A stretch of 32,304 nt of DNA from CAVRZY01 sp963725415 (GTDB lineage: Bacteria; Acidobacteriota; Terriglobia; Bryobacterales; Bryobacteraceae): contig CAVRZY010000050.1 in the NCBI GenBank assembly GCA_963725415.1, positions 1 to 32,304 of the forward strand, given 5' to 3'. Position 1 is the stretch's first letter. Every line of letters starts with the position of its first letter. Below, piece by piece: positions 21,911 through 30,712 of the stretch. The notes under the pieces were generated by a model. That model did no database searches. It was not told where the DNA came from and saw only the letters and a list, made by a program, of their open reading frames with translations. Position numbers and translations under genes: made by a program.

Positions 21911-23664
21911 GTGGCCTTGCGCCTGGGCTGCTTGACCGGGCTCGCCTGTTGCATGCTTTGGTCCCAGCCCCCTGACCCCACACGGCAGCTCTTGGAGAGA
22001 GCCTACGACGCCCTGCGCGCCAAGGACTACGCCCAGGCCATCGGCTGGTTCGGCAAAGCCATCCAGGCGGCCCCGCGCGGGCCGATATCCGCAAGGACTT
22101 GGCCTACGCCTATCTGAAAGTCGGCGAAACCGAGGCCGCCCGCGACCAGTTCGCCGAGGCCATCCGCCTGAATCCCGACGACTGGCACGTCAGCCTCGAG
22201 TACGCCTTCCTCTGCTATGAGACCAAGCAGCGCGCCCAGGCGCGCCGCACCTTCGACCGCATCCGCAAATCTGGCGATGCGGCCTCGCGCGCCAAGGCCG
22301 AAGAGGCCTTCCAGAACATCGACCGCCCCCTGGCCGAAGGCATCCGGCGCTGGTCGCAAGCGCTGGCTGAGGCTCCGGACAACTTCAGCGCGCACCAGGA
22401 ACTGGCCATGCTGGCCGAGCAGCGCGACGAGTTGGAACTGGCCGCCGAGCACTACTGGAAGGCCCTCCAGTTGCGGCCCGCCGAGCAGTCCCTGCTGCTG
22501 GATCTGGGCCGCGTCTGGACCGCGCTGGGCAGAACCGAACAGGCCCGCGGCGCCTATCTGGCGGCCCTCCAGTCTTCCCAACCCCGCGTCGCGGAGGCGG
22601 CCCGCGAGCTTCTGCCGGCCCGCGATCGAACCGCAGCGCCCCCCGGCGCGCTGGAGGAGCTGGTCAAGGGCTCCGGGACGCCCCGCGAGATGGCCCGCTT
22701 CGGCGCCAGAGAAATGGCTGAACGAAGCTACCGCGCCGGCTACCTCAACGACGCGCTCCGCTACCTCAAGACTGCACACGAAGCCGACCCGGCGGATTTC
22801 TCGGTCATGCTCAAACTGGGCTGGACCTACAACGCCCTGCATCAGGACCAACAGGCCATGCGCTGGTTCAATATGGCGCGCCGAAGCCCGGAGGCGGCCA
22901 TCGCCGCCGAAGCCGGCAAGGCCTACCGCAACCTCCGGCCAGCCCTGGCCCGCTTCCGGACCACGGCCTGGGCCTTCCCCTTCTATTCCTCCCGCTGGAG
23001 AGACGTCTTCTCTTACGCACAGGTGAAGACGGAACTCAGGCTGGGCCGGCTTCCCTTCCGGCCCTACGCCTCGACCCGCTTCGTCGGCGATACGCGCCGC
23101 ACTACCGGGGAAGCCCTGCCCCAGTACCTTTCCGAAAGCTCCTTCCTGCTGGCCCTGGGCCTGGCCAGCTCAGCCTGGCGCGGCCTGACGCTGTGGGGCG
23201 AGGCCGGGACCGCCGTCAGCTACCTGGGCCGGCAGAATACCGGCCGCATGAAACCGGACTACCGCGGTGGGGCGGCCTTCAGCAACGGTCTGGGCCAGAA
23301 GTTGGGCGGGCGCGAGCCGGGCCTGTTTTTCGACACCAACGCCGACGGCGTCTTCGTCAGCCGCTTCCAAAATGACTTCCTCCTGTACTGGCAGAACCGG
23401 TTCGGATACACCCTGCCGCCCCTGCGCGGTCTCCAAACCCAGCTCTGTTGGAACGGCAATCTCACTGCCGATCTCCGGCGCCAGTACTGGGCCAATTTCG
23501 CCGAGTTCGGCCCGGGCATCCGGTTTCGCTTTGCTGCCATGCCGGAGTCGCTGACCTTCTCGGTCAGCCTGCTGCGCGGCGTTTACACGCTGAACCGGGA
23601 CAACCCGCGCCGCCCCAATTTCTTCGACCTGCGCGCGGGATTCTGGTATGCCATCACGCGCTGA
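21911..23664 (+). CDS. Secreted TPR protein with C-terminal outer-membrane beta-barrel; frameshifted
   Basis: Start GTG 21911 follows GGAGGAG at five bases and opens a signal peptide (MALRLGCLTGLACCMLWSQP). TPR-type repeats run from about residue 20 (LLERAYDALRAKDYAQAIGW) to about residue 345 (MLKLGWTYNALHQDQQAMRW). The last 230 residues are amphipathic strands (VKTELRLGRLPFRPYAST, LGLASSAWRGLTLWGEAG, FENDFLLYWQNRFGY-like, ending RAGFWYAITR) like the C-terminal barrel of NfrA, PgaA or PelB. The first 56 codons and the rest are in different frames: one base must be added at about 22075 (AAPR, RADIRKDLAYAY). The next gene starts inside its 3' end. Context suggests export of a surface polysaccharide (inference). 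Confidence 0.75.
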
Positions 23665-25813
23665 GCTATTGCCGGTCGCACTGCTTCTGTCCATTGCCAC
23701 CGCCCAAGCCGCAGAAGGTGTGAAAGAATCGGCGGACAGGCGAAACCGCCTGTCCCACGGTGATCTCAGTGTCTTGGTTGCAGCGTGGGGCAGGCCGTTT
23801 GGCCTGCCACCCGCACCGCCGGAGCGTTTTTTTCACGCCTTCTCAGGCACGCCTTTGAAATTCCGCGTCCTGGGCAGCGAGCCGGGTCCCTGGCCGCAAA
23901 TCCTCTCCTCGGTTGGCTTTCAGCCCGATGCCGGCGCCTCGGCCGAGATCTTTGTCCTCCGGGCCCCCGCAGCCGGTTCCCAGGCTCAGTGGCTGGCGCG
24001 GGTCCAGCAGGGCGCCTTCCTGATCCTGGAAGGCCCCTCCCAAATCGCCGAGGGGCTCGGCTTTCGCGCCGGGCAGCAGCGGGTCCGGGTGCAAAACGTA
24101 CAGGACACGCGGCGCCCCAAGCTGCCCATCATCTGGGAAGAGGCCCTCGACTTACCAATCTTCGAGCTGCCGGAATCGGCGCGCGTCTTCGCCCGCGAGA
24201 GATGGGATGGCGCGCCGCTGATGGCCGGGTTTCGGCAGGGCTTGGGCGCGGTCTTGTGGGTGGCCACAACTCCGGGACGGAATGGGTTCGAGCGCTTCCC
24301 CTACCTGCTGCACGCCCTCTGCGATCTGGGACTGGAAGCCCCATTCCGTTCCCGGCGTTTGTGGGCCTTTTTCGACTCCTCCTACCGCGCCCGCGTGGAC
24401 CTGGACTACTTTGCCGCGCGCTGGCGCCAAGCCGGCATCGCTGCGCTGCACGTCGCGGCCTGGCATTTCATCGACTCCCAAAAGGACGCCTACTTGCGCG
24501 AGCTCATCGAGAGCTGCCATCGCCGCGGCATCCTGGTCTACGCTTGGCTGGAGTTGCCGCACCTCAGCGAAGGATTCTGGAGCGCTCATCCCGAATGGCG
24601 CGAGAAAACTGCCCTGCTCCAGGACGCCCACCTGGACTGGCGCAAGCTCATGAACCTCGCCAGTCCCCAATGCCAGCGGGCCGCAGTCGAGGCGGTCCGG
24701 CAGATGGTCGAGAAGTTCGACTGGGACGGAATCAATCTCGCCGAACTCTACTTCGAGTCGCTGGAAGGGGTTTCGAATCCCGCCCGCTTCACGCCCATGA
24801 ACGACGACGTGCGTCGCGAATTTCGCCAGAGGCGTGGTTTCGATCCGCTCGAGCTGTTCCAGCGCGGCTCCCGCAGACACCACTCCAGAAACGCCGACGG
24901 CCTGCGCGCTTTCCTGGACTACCGCGCCGAGCTGTCCCGCCGCATCCAGACCGAATGGATCGCGGAGCTGGAAGCGATGCGCCGCGCCAAGCCCGACCTG
25001 GAGGTGGTGCTGACGCATGTGGACGACTGTTTCGATGCTCGCATCCGGGACTCGATCGGCGCCGACGCCGCCCGTATTCTGCCGTTGTTGGACCGGCATG
25101 ATTTCACCTTCCTCATCGAGGATCCCGCCACGGTCTGGCACCTGGGGCCGCAGCGCTATGGCGAGATCGCCCGGCGCTACCGCATGCTGACGCGCCGCAC
25201 CGAAAAACTGGCCATGGACATCAACGTGGTCGAGCGCTACCAGGATGTGTATCCCACCAAACAACAAACCGGCACCGAATTGTTTCAACTGGTTCACCAG
25301 GCCTCCCAGTCCTTCCCGCGCGTGGCCCTGTACTTCGAGAACTCGATCCTGCCCCCCGACCTGCCGCTGCTGCCCTCCGCGGCCGCCGTAGTGAGCCGCG
25401 CCGAGCAAATCGGTTCCAGCCTGGCCGTCGATTCGCCGTATGGCGTGGGAATCCCCTGGAAAGGATCGGCCCTGGTGAACGGTCGGCTTTGGCCGGCCTG
25501 CGACGGCTCGACGTTGTGGTTGCCGGCGGGTCCCCAGGTGATCGAGGCTGCCGCGGCCCAAGCCCCGGTGCGCCTCCTGGACTTCAACGGAGACCTCAGA
25601 ACCGCCAGCAGCCGCACCGACGGCCTCGAGTTCGCCTACCAGAGTTCTTCCCGCGCCCTGGCTGTGCTGGACCGGCGGCCCGTGCGCCTGGAAATTGATG
25701 GAGCCGAACAAACCCTCGCGCCTGTCCTGCTGGAGCGCGCAGAGAGCGCCCGCCTCACTTACACGCTCCGCTTGCCCCGCGGCCAGCACCTGGTCACCAT
25801 CCGGACCGAGTGA
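23648..25813 (+). CDS. Secreted glycoside-hydrolase-like TIM-barrel protein with in-frame palindromic-element insert
   Basis: 721 residues. ATG 23648 overlaps the upstream gene by 17 bp. Signal peptide MPSRAELLPVALLLSIATAQ (cleavage near AQA). Residues 21-67 are encoded by the palindromic element of 23708-23848. The mature protein proper starts about GTPLKFRVLG. A probable TIM barrel occupies the middle: YRARVDLDYFAARWRQAGIA, GILVYAWLELPHLSEGFW, DWDGINLAELYFES, VVLTHVDDCFD and LAMDINVVERY, with a beta-rich C-terminus (TYTLRLPRGQHLVTI). The order of an RVDLDY strand, YAWLELP and a DWDGINL acidic strand is like the GHL10/GHL13-type hydrolases, including that of PgaB, but the family cannot be fixed and no catalytic pair is proven. 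Together with the upstream TPR/barrel protein it could process an exported polysaccharide. Confidence 0.72.
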   Translation: MPSRAELLPVALLLSIATAQAAEGVKESADRRNRLSHGDLSVLVAAWGRPFGLPPAPPERFFHAFSGTPLKFRVLGSEPGPWPQILSSVGFQPDAGASAEIFVLRAPAAGSQAQWLARVQQGAFLILEGPSQIAEGLGFRAGQQRVRVQNVQDTRRPKLPIIWEEALDLPIFELPESARVFARERWDGAPLMAGFRQGLGAVLWVATTPGRNGFERFPYLLHALCDLGLEAPFRSRRLWAFFDSSYRARVDLDYFAARWRQAGIAALHVAAWHFIDSQKDAYLRELIESCHRRGILVYAWLELPHLSEGFWSAHPEWREKTALLQDAHLDWRKLMNLASPQCQRAAVEAVRQMVEKFDWDGINLAELYFESLEGVSNPARFTPMNDDVRREFRQRRGFDPLELFQRGSRRHHSRNADGLRAFLDYRAELSRRIQTEWIAELEAMRRAKPDLEVVLTHVDDCFDARIRDSIGADAARILPLLDRHDFTFLIEDPATVWHLGPQRYGEIARRYRMLTRRTEKLAMDINVVERYQDVYPTKQQTGTELFQLVHQASQSFPRVALYFENSILPPDLPLLPSAAAVVSRAEQIGSSLAVDSPYGVGIPWKGSALVNGRLWPACDGSTLWLPAGPQVIEAAAAQAPVRLLDFNGDLRTASSRTDGLEFAYQSSSRALAVLDRRPVRLEIDGAEQTLAPVLLERAESARLTYTLRLPRGQHLVTIRTE
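23708..23848 (+). repeat. Dispersed two-hairpin palindromic element, copy B, inside a coding sequence
   Basis: 141 bp, exactly 47 codons in the frame of the host gene, bounded by imperfect terminal inverted repeats (GCCGCAGAAGGTGTGAAA at the left and TTTCACGCCTTCTCAGGC at the right). It carries the same two stems as copy A at 3506-3631. The encoded peptide (AEGVKESADRRNRLSHGDLS and VLVAAWGRPFGLPPAPPERF) is nearly identical to the translation of copy A in the same frame and unlike its flanks. Confidence 0.8.
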
Positions 25814-25865
25814 GGCAGCCCCCCTCTGGTTGCGCAGGCGCAGCCGTTTCCGGTATAACGAGGCC

Positions 25866-26615
25866 GTGAATCCGGCCGAGTTCGCCAACATCGCCAGAGC
25901 GGAGCAGCAGCTCTGGTGGTACCGCGGCATGCGGCGCATCCTGTTCGCCGTGCTCGATCCCATTGTGGCGGCACGGCCCATCGAGCGGGCGCTCGAGGCC
26001 GGCTGCGGCACCGGCTATTTCGCGCAGGTCCTTCACGAGCGGTATGATTGGCGGGTTTGTCCGGTGGACCTGGGGTGGGAAGGCCTCCAGCACGGGCGGC
26101 GGCTCGGGGTCAAGCGGCTGGCGCAGGCCGACCTTGCGGCCTTGCCCTTTCCGGCGCGTTTTTTCCAAGCCGTGCTCTCGCTGGATGTGCTGGCGCACTT
26201 CCCCCGGGGAGAAGAAGAGCGAGCCGTAGTGGAGCTGGCGCGCGTGCTGGCACCGGGAGGGATCCTGATTTTGCGAGTTTCGGCTTTGGACATTCTGCGC
26301 AGCCGCCATTCGCAGTTCGTCCGGGAGCGGCAGCGCTTTACGCGCAAGCGGCTCGTCGAGCTGGTCGAGCGCCACGGGGTCCGCGTGCTGCGCTCCACCT
26401 ACGCCAACTCGCTTCTGCTCCCGGTGGCGCTGGCAAAGTTTCGAATCTGGGAACCGCTGCTCCGCAAACCCCCGGCAAGCGGAGTGGCCCCCGTGCCGCG
26501 GTGGCTCGACCGGTTGCTCTACCTTCCTCTGGCCTGGGAATCCGTGTGGCTGGGCGCAGGTTTGAGCTTCCCACTGGGGCAATCGGTGATTCTGATTGGA
26601 GAGAAGACCGCCTGA
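25866..26615 (+). CDS. Class I SAM-dependent methyltransferase
   Basis: 249 residues from GTG 25866. Methyltransf_11/23-type fold: EQQLWWYRGMRRILFAVLD opening, motif I ALEAGCGTGYFAQVL, motif II region VCPVDLGWEGLQHGR, ADLAALPFPARFFQAVLSLD (post-II), LAHFPRGEEERAVVELARVL and GGILILRVSALDIL. The opening (ARAEQQLWWYRGMR) is typical of enzymes found in polysaccharide and glycolipid clusters. The substrate is unknown. It starts 52 bp after the glycoside-hydrolase-like gene on the same strand and could be in the same transcription unit. It ends seven bases from the convergent TonB-dependent receptor gene; a small stem CTGAGC-GCT-GCTCAG there includes both stop codons' surroundings. Confidence 0.88.
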   Translation: MNPAEFANIARAEQQLWWYRGMRRILFAVLDPIVAARPIERALEAGCGTGYFAQVLHERYDWRVCPVDLGWEGLQHGRRLGVKRLAQADLAALPFPARFFQAVLSLDVLAHFPRGEEERAVVELARVLAPGGILILRVSALDILRSRHSQFVRERQRFTRKRLVELVERHGVRVLRSTYANSLLLPVALAKFRIWEPLLRKPPASGVAPVPRWLDRLLYLPLAWESVWLGAGLSFPLGQSVILIGEKTA

Positions 26616-26622
26616 GCGCTGC

Positions 26623-29600
26623 TCAGAACACCCACTTCAGCGCGAGCTGAATCTGCCGCGAGGTGGTGGCAGTTTCGGTGATGCGGCCCGCGGAGCCGAC
26701 CCGGTCCAGAGTGCTGGTGAACAAGGTCAGCACCGATGGGATCTGGAAGTTGGGATGGTTAACGATATTGAAGGCCTCCACGCGGAGCCGCACGCTGTGG
26801 CGTTCCGTGCCCCACAGGACTTTGTGCAGCGCCACATCCAACGTCCCCAGACCCGGACCTTCGAGCACGTTCCGGCCCAGGTTGCCGTACATACCCGCGG
26901 GTGGCAGCGCGAAGGCGTAGGGATCGAACCAGCGCTGCGGGTCGCCCAGGATTACCTGGGCACCGGGCGCGGCAGCGTACATAGGCCGCTGCCCGGGATC
27001 GGGGGTGGCGCCTCCGGTGAGGCGGCCGCGATCAAACCCCACGGTCGGGTTGAACGGCGGCCCGGTCTGCGCTTGAATCAGGCCTACCAGTTCCCAACCC
27101 CCCAGAAGCCTGCTAGCCACGACGCCCCGGGCTTGCGGAAGCGCCCACGCAAAGTTGCCGCCGAAGCTGTGACGCAAGTCGAAATCCGAACGCCCGCGAT
27201 TCAACCTGTAGTTGAACATGGTCGGGGTGCCGTCGCTGTTCAAGAAATCCCCGCTCGCGGCGTTGCTGGTGTTGTCGAGCGACTTGCTCCAGGCATATTT
27301 GACCTGAAAGCGAAAGCCTCCCCGCCAGCGGCGCTCCAAGCCCGCCTGGAGACCGTGGTAGTAGGAGTCGAACTGCGTGCGCCGTATCCGGATGCGGCCA
27401 AATGCCGGGTTAAGCCGCAGAGCGTTCTCCGGAAAGAACAAGCGTCCGTCGGGGAGAATCTCCGGGCGGCTGGGATTGGCCTCCGCCAGCAGCCCGGGGA
27501 GATGAATTCCGCGTGAGCCGGCGTAACCGAGCTGGAGCACGGTATCTCGAGCCAGTTCCTGTTGCACCAGGAACTGAAACTGCGCCAGGTAGGGTTGCTG
27601 CACATAGTAGTCCAGCATGTCCGGCGAGTTCACCGGCGGGGCGTCTTGGGCCGCCTGAAGCAGATTGGGAAATGCCGGCCGGCTCACGCTCAACAGCGTG
27701 AAGAAGGGTGGCACGCGCACGCCGGCTACCACCAGCTCGCGCGTGCTGATGAGGTCAAGAAAAATGCCGGCCCCGGCGCGGATCACGGTCTTGCCGGAAC
27801 CGAAGGGCAGGAAGGCCAGGGAGGCTCGGGGAGCGAAGTTGGTTCTGGAAGGATTGTCGAACAGCGGCCCGCCAACAGCGAAAGCGCTGTCACGCAGGTA
27901 GTCCCGGAGCGTGGCGATCTTGCCGTTGACCTCAGCGGGCGTGGAATAGGCTTCGTATCGCACGCCCAGCGTGGCGCTGAGACGCGGGCCGGCGCGGAAC
28001 TCGTCCTGGGCGAATCCGGTAAAGAGGTTCTGCCGCCAGCCTCGGACCGCGTCTGAGCCCGGCGCCATCACGTCTCCCGAACGCGCGCGCGCCTGGAGGA
28101 AGTCCGCCAGAGAGCTGAACGAGTAAGTGCCTTTGGCGTTGCGATCCGATCTCTGGTTGAACTGCACGCGGTCGAAAGCGCCACCCAGCCGGACCGCGTG
28201 CGCTCCGCGGATGTGCGTCAGCGCGTAGTTGAACTGAGAATCGTTGATAACGAAGCGCCGGGGCATGAGCGCCACGCTGTCGCCCAGTGCCCCGCCCAAG
28301 CTGGTCACCCCGGCGCTCATCGAGATGTTTCCCAGCGGCTGGCCCGGCACGAACGACATCGAAGCGGGGATGGAGCCGAGCTGGCCATTGCTCTGACTGT
28401 TCCACACCCGGCTGACCCCTGCCCGCAAACTGTGAATGGTGTTGGGAGACTGGATGAACTGCGTCTCAGTGTGCAGAAAATGATAGCGGGAATCATCGCG
28501 GAAGGAGAAAACCTCCAAACGGTCCGGCCGGTTGGTCAGGGCGTCGTCAAAGGTGTAGCGGGCCGCGTGGCGCAGCCGGCTCGAAGAAACGACGTCCAGC
28601 TTGCCGGTGGCATAGTCTTCGCGCGAGGACGTGATTCCCTCGGTGATGAATTCGCCGGTTCCGTCGCCATAGTCGCGCCCGTTAGGCAGCGGATAGAGGT
28701 TCAGGTAGGGCACGACCTGCGGCGCAACTGCAACCGTGAGCCCCGGCAGGCGGCCCTGGCGGGCTTCGGCCGTGGGCGTCACCGCGCGCAGAGTCTGACC
28801 GGAAGTTGGCCGGACGCCCTCGTAGTTGGTCAGCAAGAACAGCCGGTTACGGCGCAGGGGCCCGCCCAGCAGCCCGCCGAACTGGTTCTTGCGGAGCGGC
28901 GGGATCTTCTGGTCGGCCGGATCGAAGAAGTTCTTCGCGTCCAGCGCGCTGTTGCGCAGAAACTCGTAGGAGCTGCCGTGCCACTGGTTGGAGCCCGACT
29001 TGGAAACGGCCATAAAGGCCGCACCGCCGCCGCGCCCGTACTCGGCGTCGAAGGGGCTCGCGACCAACTGTAATTCCTGGATGCCCTCCAAGCCCAGCGA
29101 CCTGCCGGCGGCGCTGCTGGGGGCCGCGGCCGTGGCGTCGTTGATGTAGATCCCGTCCATGCGGAAGCTGTTCTGATTGGGACGCGCGCCGTTTACCGAG
29201 ACGCGGGTTCCGAAACCGGTGGCCAGGCTCTTGAAGGCGGTGGTAGCCACCGTGGCGCCGGGCTGCTGGGAGGAAAGATCGAACAGGTCCCGGCCGTTGA
29301 GCGGGAGCGACTCCAGTTTCCGCTGCTCGATAAACCCTCCCCAGTCCTTGGGGGCGGCGCTCACCAGAGGAGCTTCGCCGGAGACCACCACGCTGTCGTG
29401 CATCTCCCCCAATTGGAGGAGGAAATCGACGCGCACCGAGCGGCCGGCAAGCAGCTCGACTCCGCGGCGCATCTCACTGCGCAGGCCGGCGTGAGAAGCC
29501 TCGATCTCGTACCGGCCGGGCGCCAGTCCGGGCGCCAGGTACCAGCCCCGCTCGTCGGTGCTGAGCCGGCGCTCGGCTCCGGTCCCGGTTTCCAGGATGC

Positions 29601-29727
29601 GCAGGGCCGTGTCGGGCGCCGGCATGCCCGCCGGGTCTCGCACCACGCCTTCGATCTGACCGGTGGTCTGCGCGATCATTCCGCCGGTCAGTAACAGCAA
29701 TGAGAAAAGCAAGGTGCTAGCGCGCAT
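26623..29727 (-). CDS. TonB-dependent receptor, Oar-like, with carboxypeptidase-regulatory-like N-terminus
   Basis: 1034 residues. The start ATG 29727 (AGAGGG just upstream) opens a signal peptide MRASTLLFSLLLLTGGMIAQ. Then a CarboxypepD_reg-like domain (TGQIEGVVRDPAGMPAPDTA through RYEIEASHAGL, about residues 20-100), a plug (LESLPLNGRDLFDLSSQQPG, VSVNGARPNQNSFRMDGI) and a 22-strand-type barrel ending RQIQLALKWVF with a terminal Phe. This architecture is the expanded acidobacterial receptor family for large organic substrates; the ligand is unknown. Its start overlaps the end of the upstream lipoprotein gene by 11 bp, so the ligase-lipoprotein-receptor genes look like one operon. Confidence 0.93.
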   Translation of the reverse strand: MRASTLLFSLLLLTGGMIAQTTGQIEGVVRDPAGMPAPDTALRILETGTGAERRLSTDERGWYLAPGLAPGRYEIEASHAGLRSEMRRGVELLAGRSVRVDFLLQLGEMHDSVVVSGEAPLVSAAPKDWGGFIEQRKLESLPLNGRDLFDLSSQQPGATVATTAFKSLATGFGTRVSVNGARPNQNSFRMDGIYINDATAAAPSSAAGRSLGLEGIQELQLVASPFDAEYGRGGGAAFMAVSKSGSNQWHGSSYEFLRNSALDAKNFFDPADQKIPPLRKNQFGGLLGGPLRRNRLFLLTNYEGVRPTSGQTLRAVTPTAEARQGRLPGLTVAVAPQVVPYLNLYPLPNGRDYGDGTGEFITEGITSSREDYATGKLDVVSSSRLRHAARYTFDDALTNRPDRLEVFSFRDDSRYHFLHTETQFIQSPNTIHSLRAGVSRVWNSQSNGQLGSIPASMSFVPGQPLGNISMSAGVTSLGGALGDSVALMPRRFVINDSQFNYALTHIRGAHAVRLGGAFDRVQFNQRSDRNAKGTYSFSSLADFLQARARSGDVMAPGSDAVRGWRQNLFTGFAQDEFRAGPRLSATLGVRYEAYSTPAEVNGKIATLRDYLRDSAFAVGGPLFDNPSRTNFAPRASLAFLPFGSGKTVIRAGAGIFLDLISTRELVVAGVRVPPFFTLLSVSRPAFPNLLQAAQDAPPVNSPDMLDYYVQQPYLAQFQFLVQQELARDTVLQLGYAGSRGIHLPGLLAEANPSRPEILPDGRLFFPENALRLNPAFGRIRIRRTQFDSYYHGLQAGLERRWRGGFRFQVKYAWSKSLDNTSNAASGDFLNSDGTPTMFNYRLNRGRSDFDLRHSFGGNFAWALPQARGVVASRLLGGWELVGLIQAQTGPPFNPTVGFDRGRLTGGATPDPGQRPMYAAAPGAQVILGDPQRWFDPYAFALPPAGMYGNLGRNVLEGPGLGTLDVALHKVLWGTERHSVRLRVEAFNIVNHPNFQIPSVLTLFTSTLDRVGSAGRITETATTSRQIQLALKWVF

Positions 29728-30712
29728 GGACCCTCTTGAGAAAGCGATCATCCACGATTTCCGACGCCTCGACGCGCCGCGGGATGAACTTGTTCCGCGC
29801 GGCCCAGTCAGCGAACAGCCGCAAGCTGTTCAGGTCGATCGCGCCGTCCAGAGCGAGGGCGTTGCGGCAGGTGGCGAGGAATCGTTGCGCGTCCAGGCGG
29901 TTGGCTCTGGCGTACTCTTCCGTGAACCGGGGCGTGCGGCCGCGCGCGAATTCGCGCGCACCGCGCAGACATGCGGAGAGGAACCGCGCGCCGGTGTTCG
30001 GATCGGCCTCCATCAGAGTCCGGCCGAAGAAAATGAAAGTGTACTGAAAGTTGGGGTAGAGCCACGCCAGCCCGGGCGTATGCACCATCTCGGCAGACAG
30101 CGACGCGAGGTCGCGAGCGAAGTCGTCTGTACCCATGATGGCGTCCACGCTGCCGCCCAGTAAGGCGGCTACGTTCTGGCTGAAATCCAGACTCACGGTG
30201 GTCACGTCCTTCCTGGAGAGCCCGGCGCGCGACAGGTGGGCGTCCAGCGCAAACTGGGCCAAGCCGATCATCGGCCCGGTGGCCACGCGTTTGCCTTTCA
30301 ATGGCGCGGCGTCCGCCAGCCCGTGCGGAAAGGTCCTGCGCAGTCCGTAAATGGCGCCCACGTTCCCACAACCGGCCTCGGCGATCTCCCAGGCGGCCAC
30401 GATCCTGAGCGGAAGCCCCTTGAGGACGGCATTCAAAAAGGAAGTGCTGAGGGTACTGACGTAGACATCCAGCTTGCCGCCCGCCAGCAGGGCCCAGGCA
30501 TTCGCCTGTCCTCCGGATTCCAGGATTTCCAGCTCAAGACCGGCCTCCTGGAAATAGCCCAGCTCATCTGCCAGGTGGAGGCCACTGGCGCTGAGCCGTC
30601 GAGGCGCCCCCACGCGAAGCTTCTGCGGCCCCGCGGCCGATTTTCGGCGGGAACAGGCGCATCCGGCCATCAGGACAACCAGAGAGCCCGCCAGTAAGTC
30701 TCTACGCCGCAT
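29717..30712 (-). CDS. NMT1/SsuA-like ABC-type substrate-binding lipoprotein
   Basis: 331 residues. ATG 30712 opens MRRRDLLAGSLVVLMAGCAC, with an RRRD start like a Tat-type signal and a lipobox (LMAGC, Cys18). The body is an NMT1/THI5-like periplasmic-binding fold: LRVGAPRRLSASGLHLADEL, GYFQEAGLELEILESGGQAN, LLAGGKLDVYVSTLSTSFLN, LKGKRVATGPMIGLAQFALD and VDAIMGTDDFA. Such proteins bind sulfonates, nitrate, pyrimidine precursors or aromatic compounds for ABC importers. No ABC permease or ATPase gene is in the window. It overlaps the ligase gene upstream (11 bp) and the receptor gene downstream (11 bp). Confidence 0.87.
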   Translation of the reverse strand: MRRRDLLAGSLVVLMAGCACSRRKSAAGPQKLRVGAPRRLSASGLHLADELGYFQEAGLELEILESGGQANAWALLAGGKLDVYVSTLSTSFLNAVLKGLPLRIVAAWEIAEAGCGNVGAIYGLRRTFPHGLADAAPLKGKRVATGPMIGLAQFALDAHLSRAGLSRKDVTTVSLDFSQNVAALLGGSVDAIMGTDDFARDLASLSAEMVHTPGLAWLYPNFQYTFIFFGRTLMEADPNTGARFLSACLRGAREFARGRTPRFTEEYARANRLDAQRFLATCRNALALDGAIDLNSLRLFADWAARNKFIPRRVEASEIVDDRFLKRVHAR

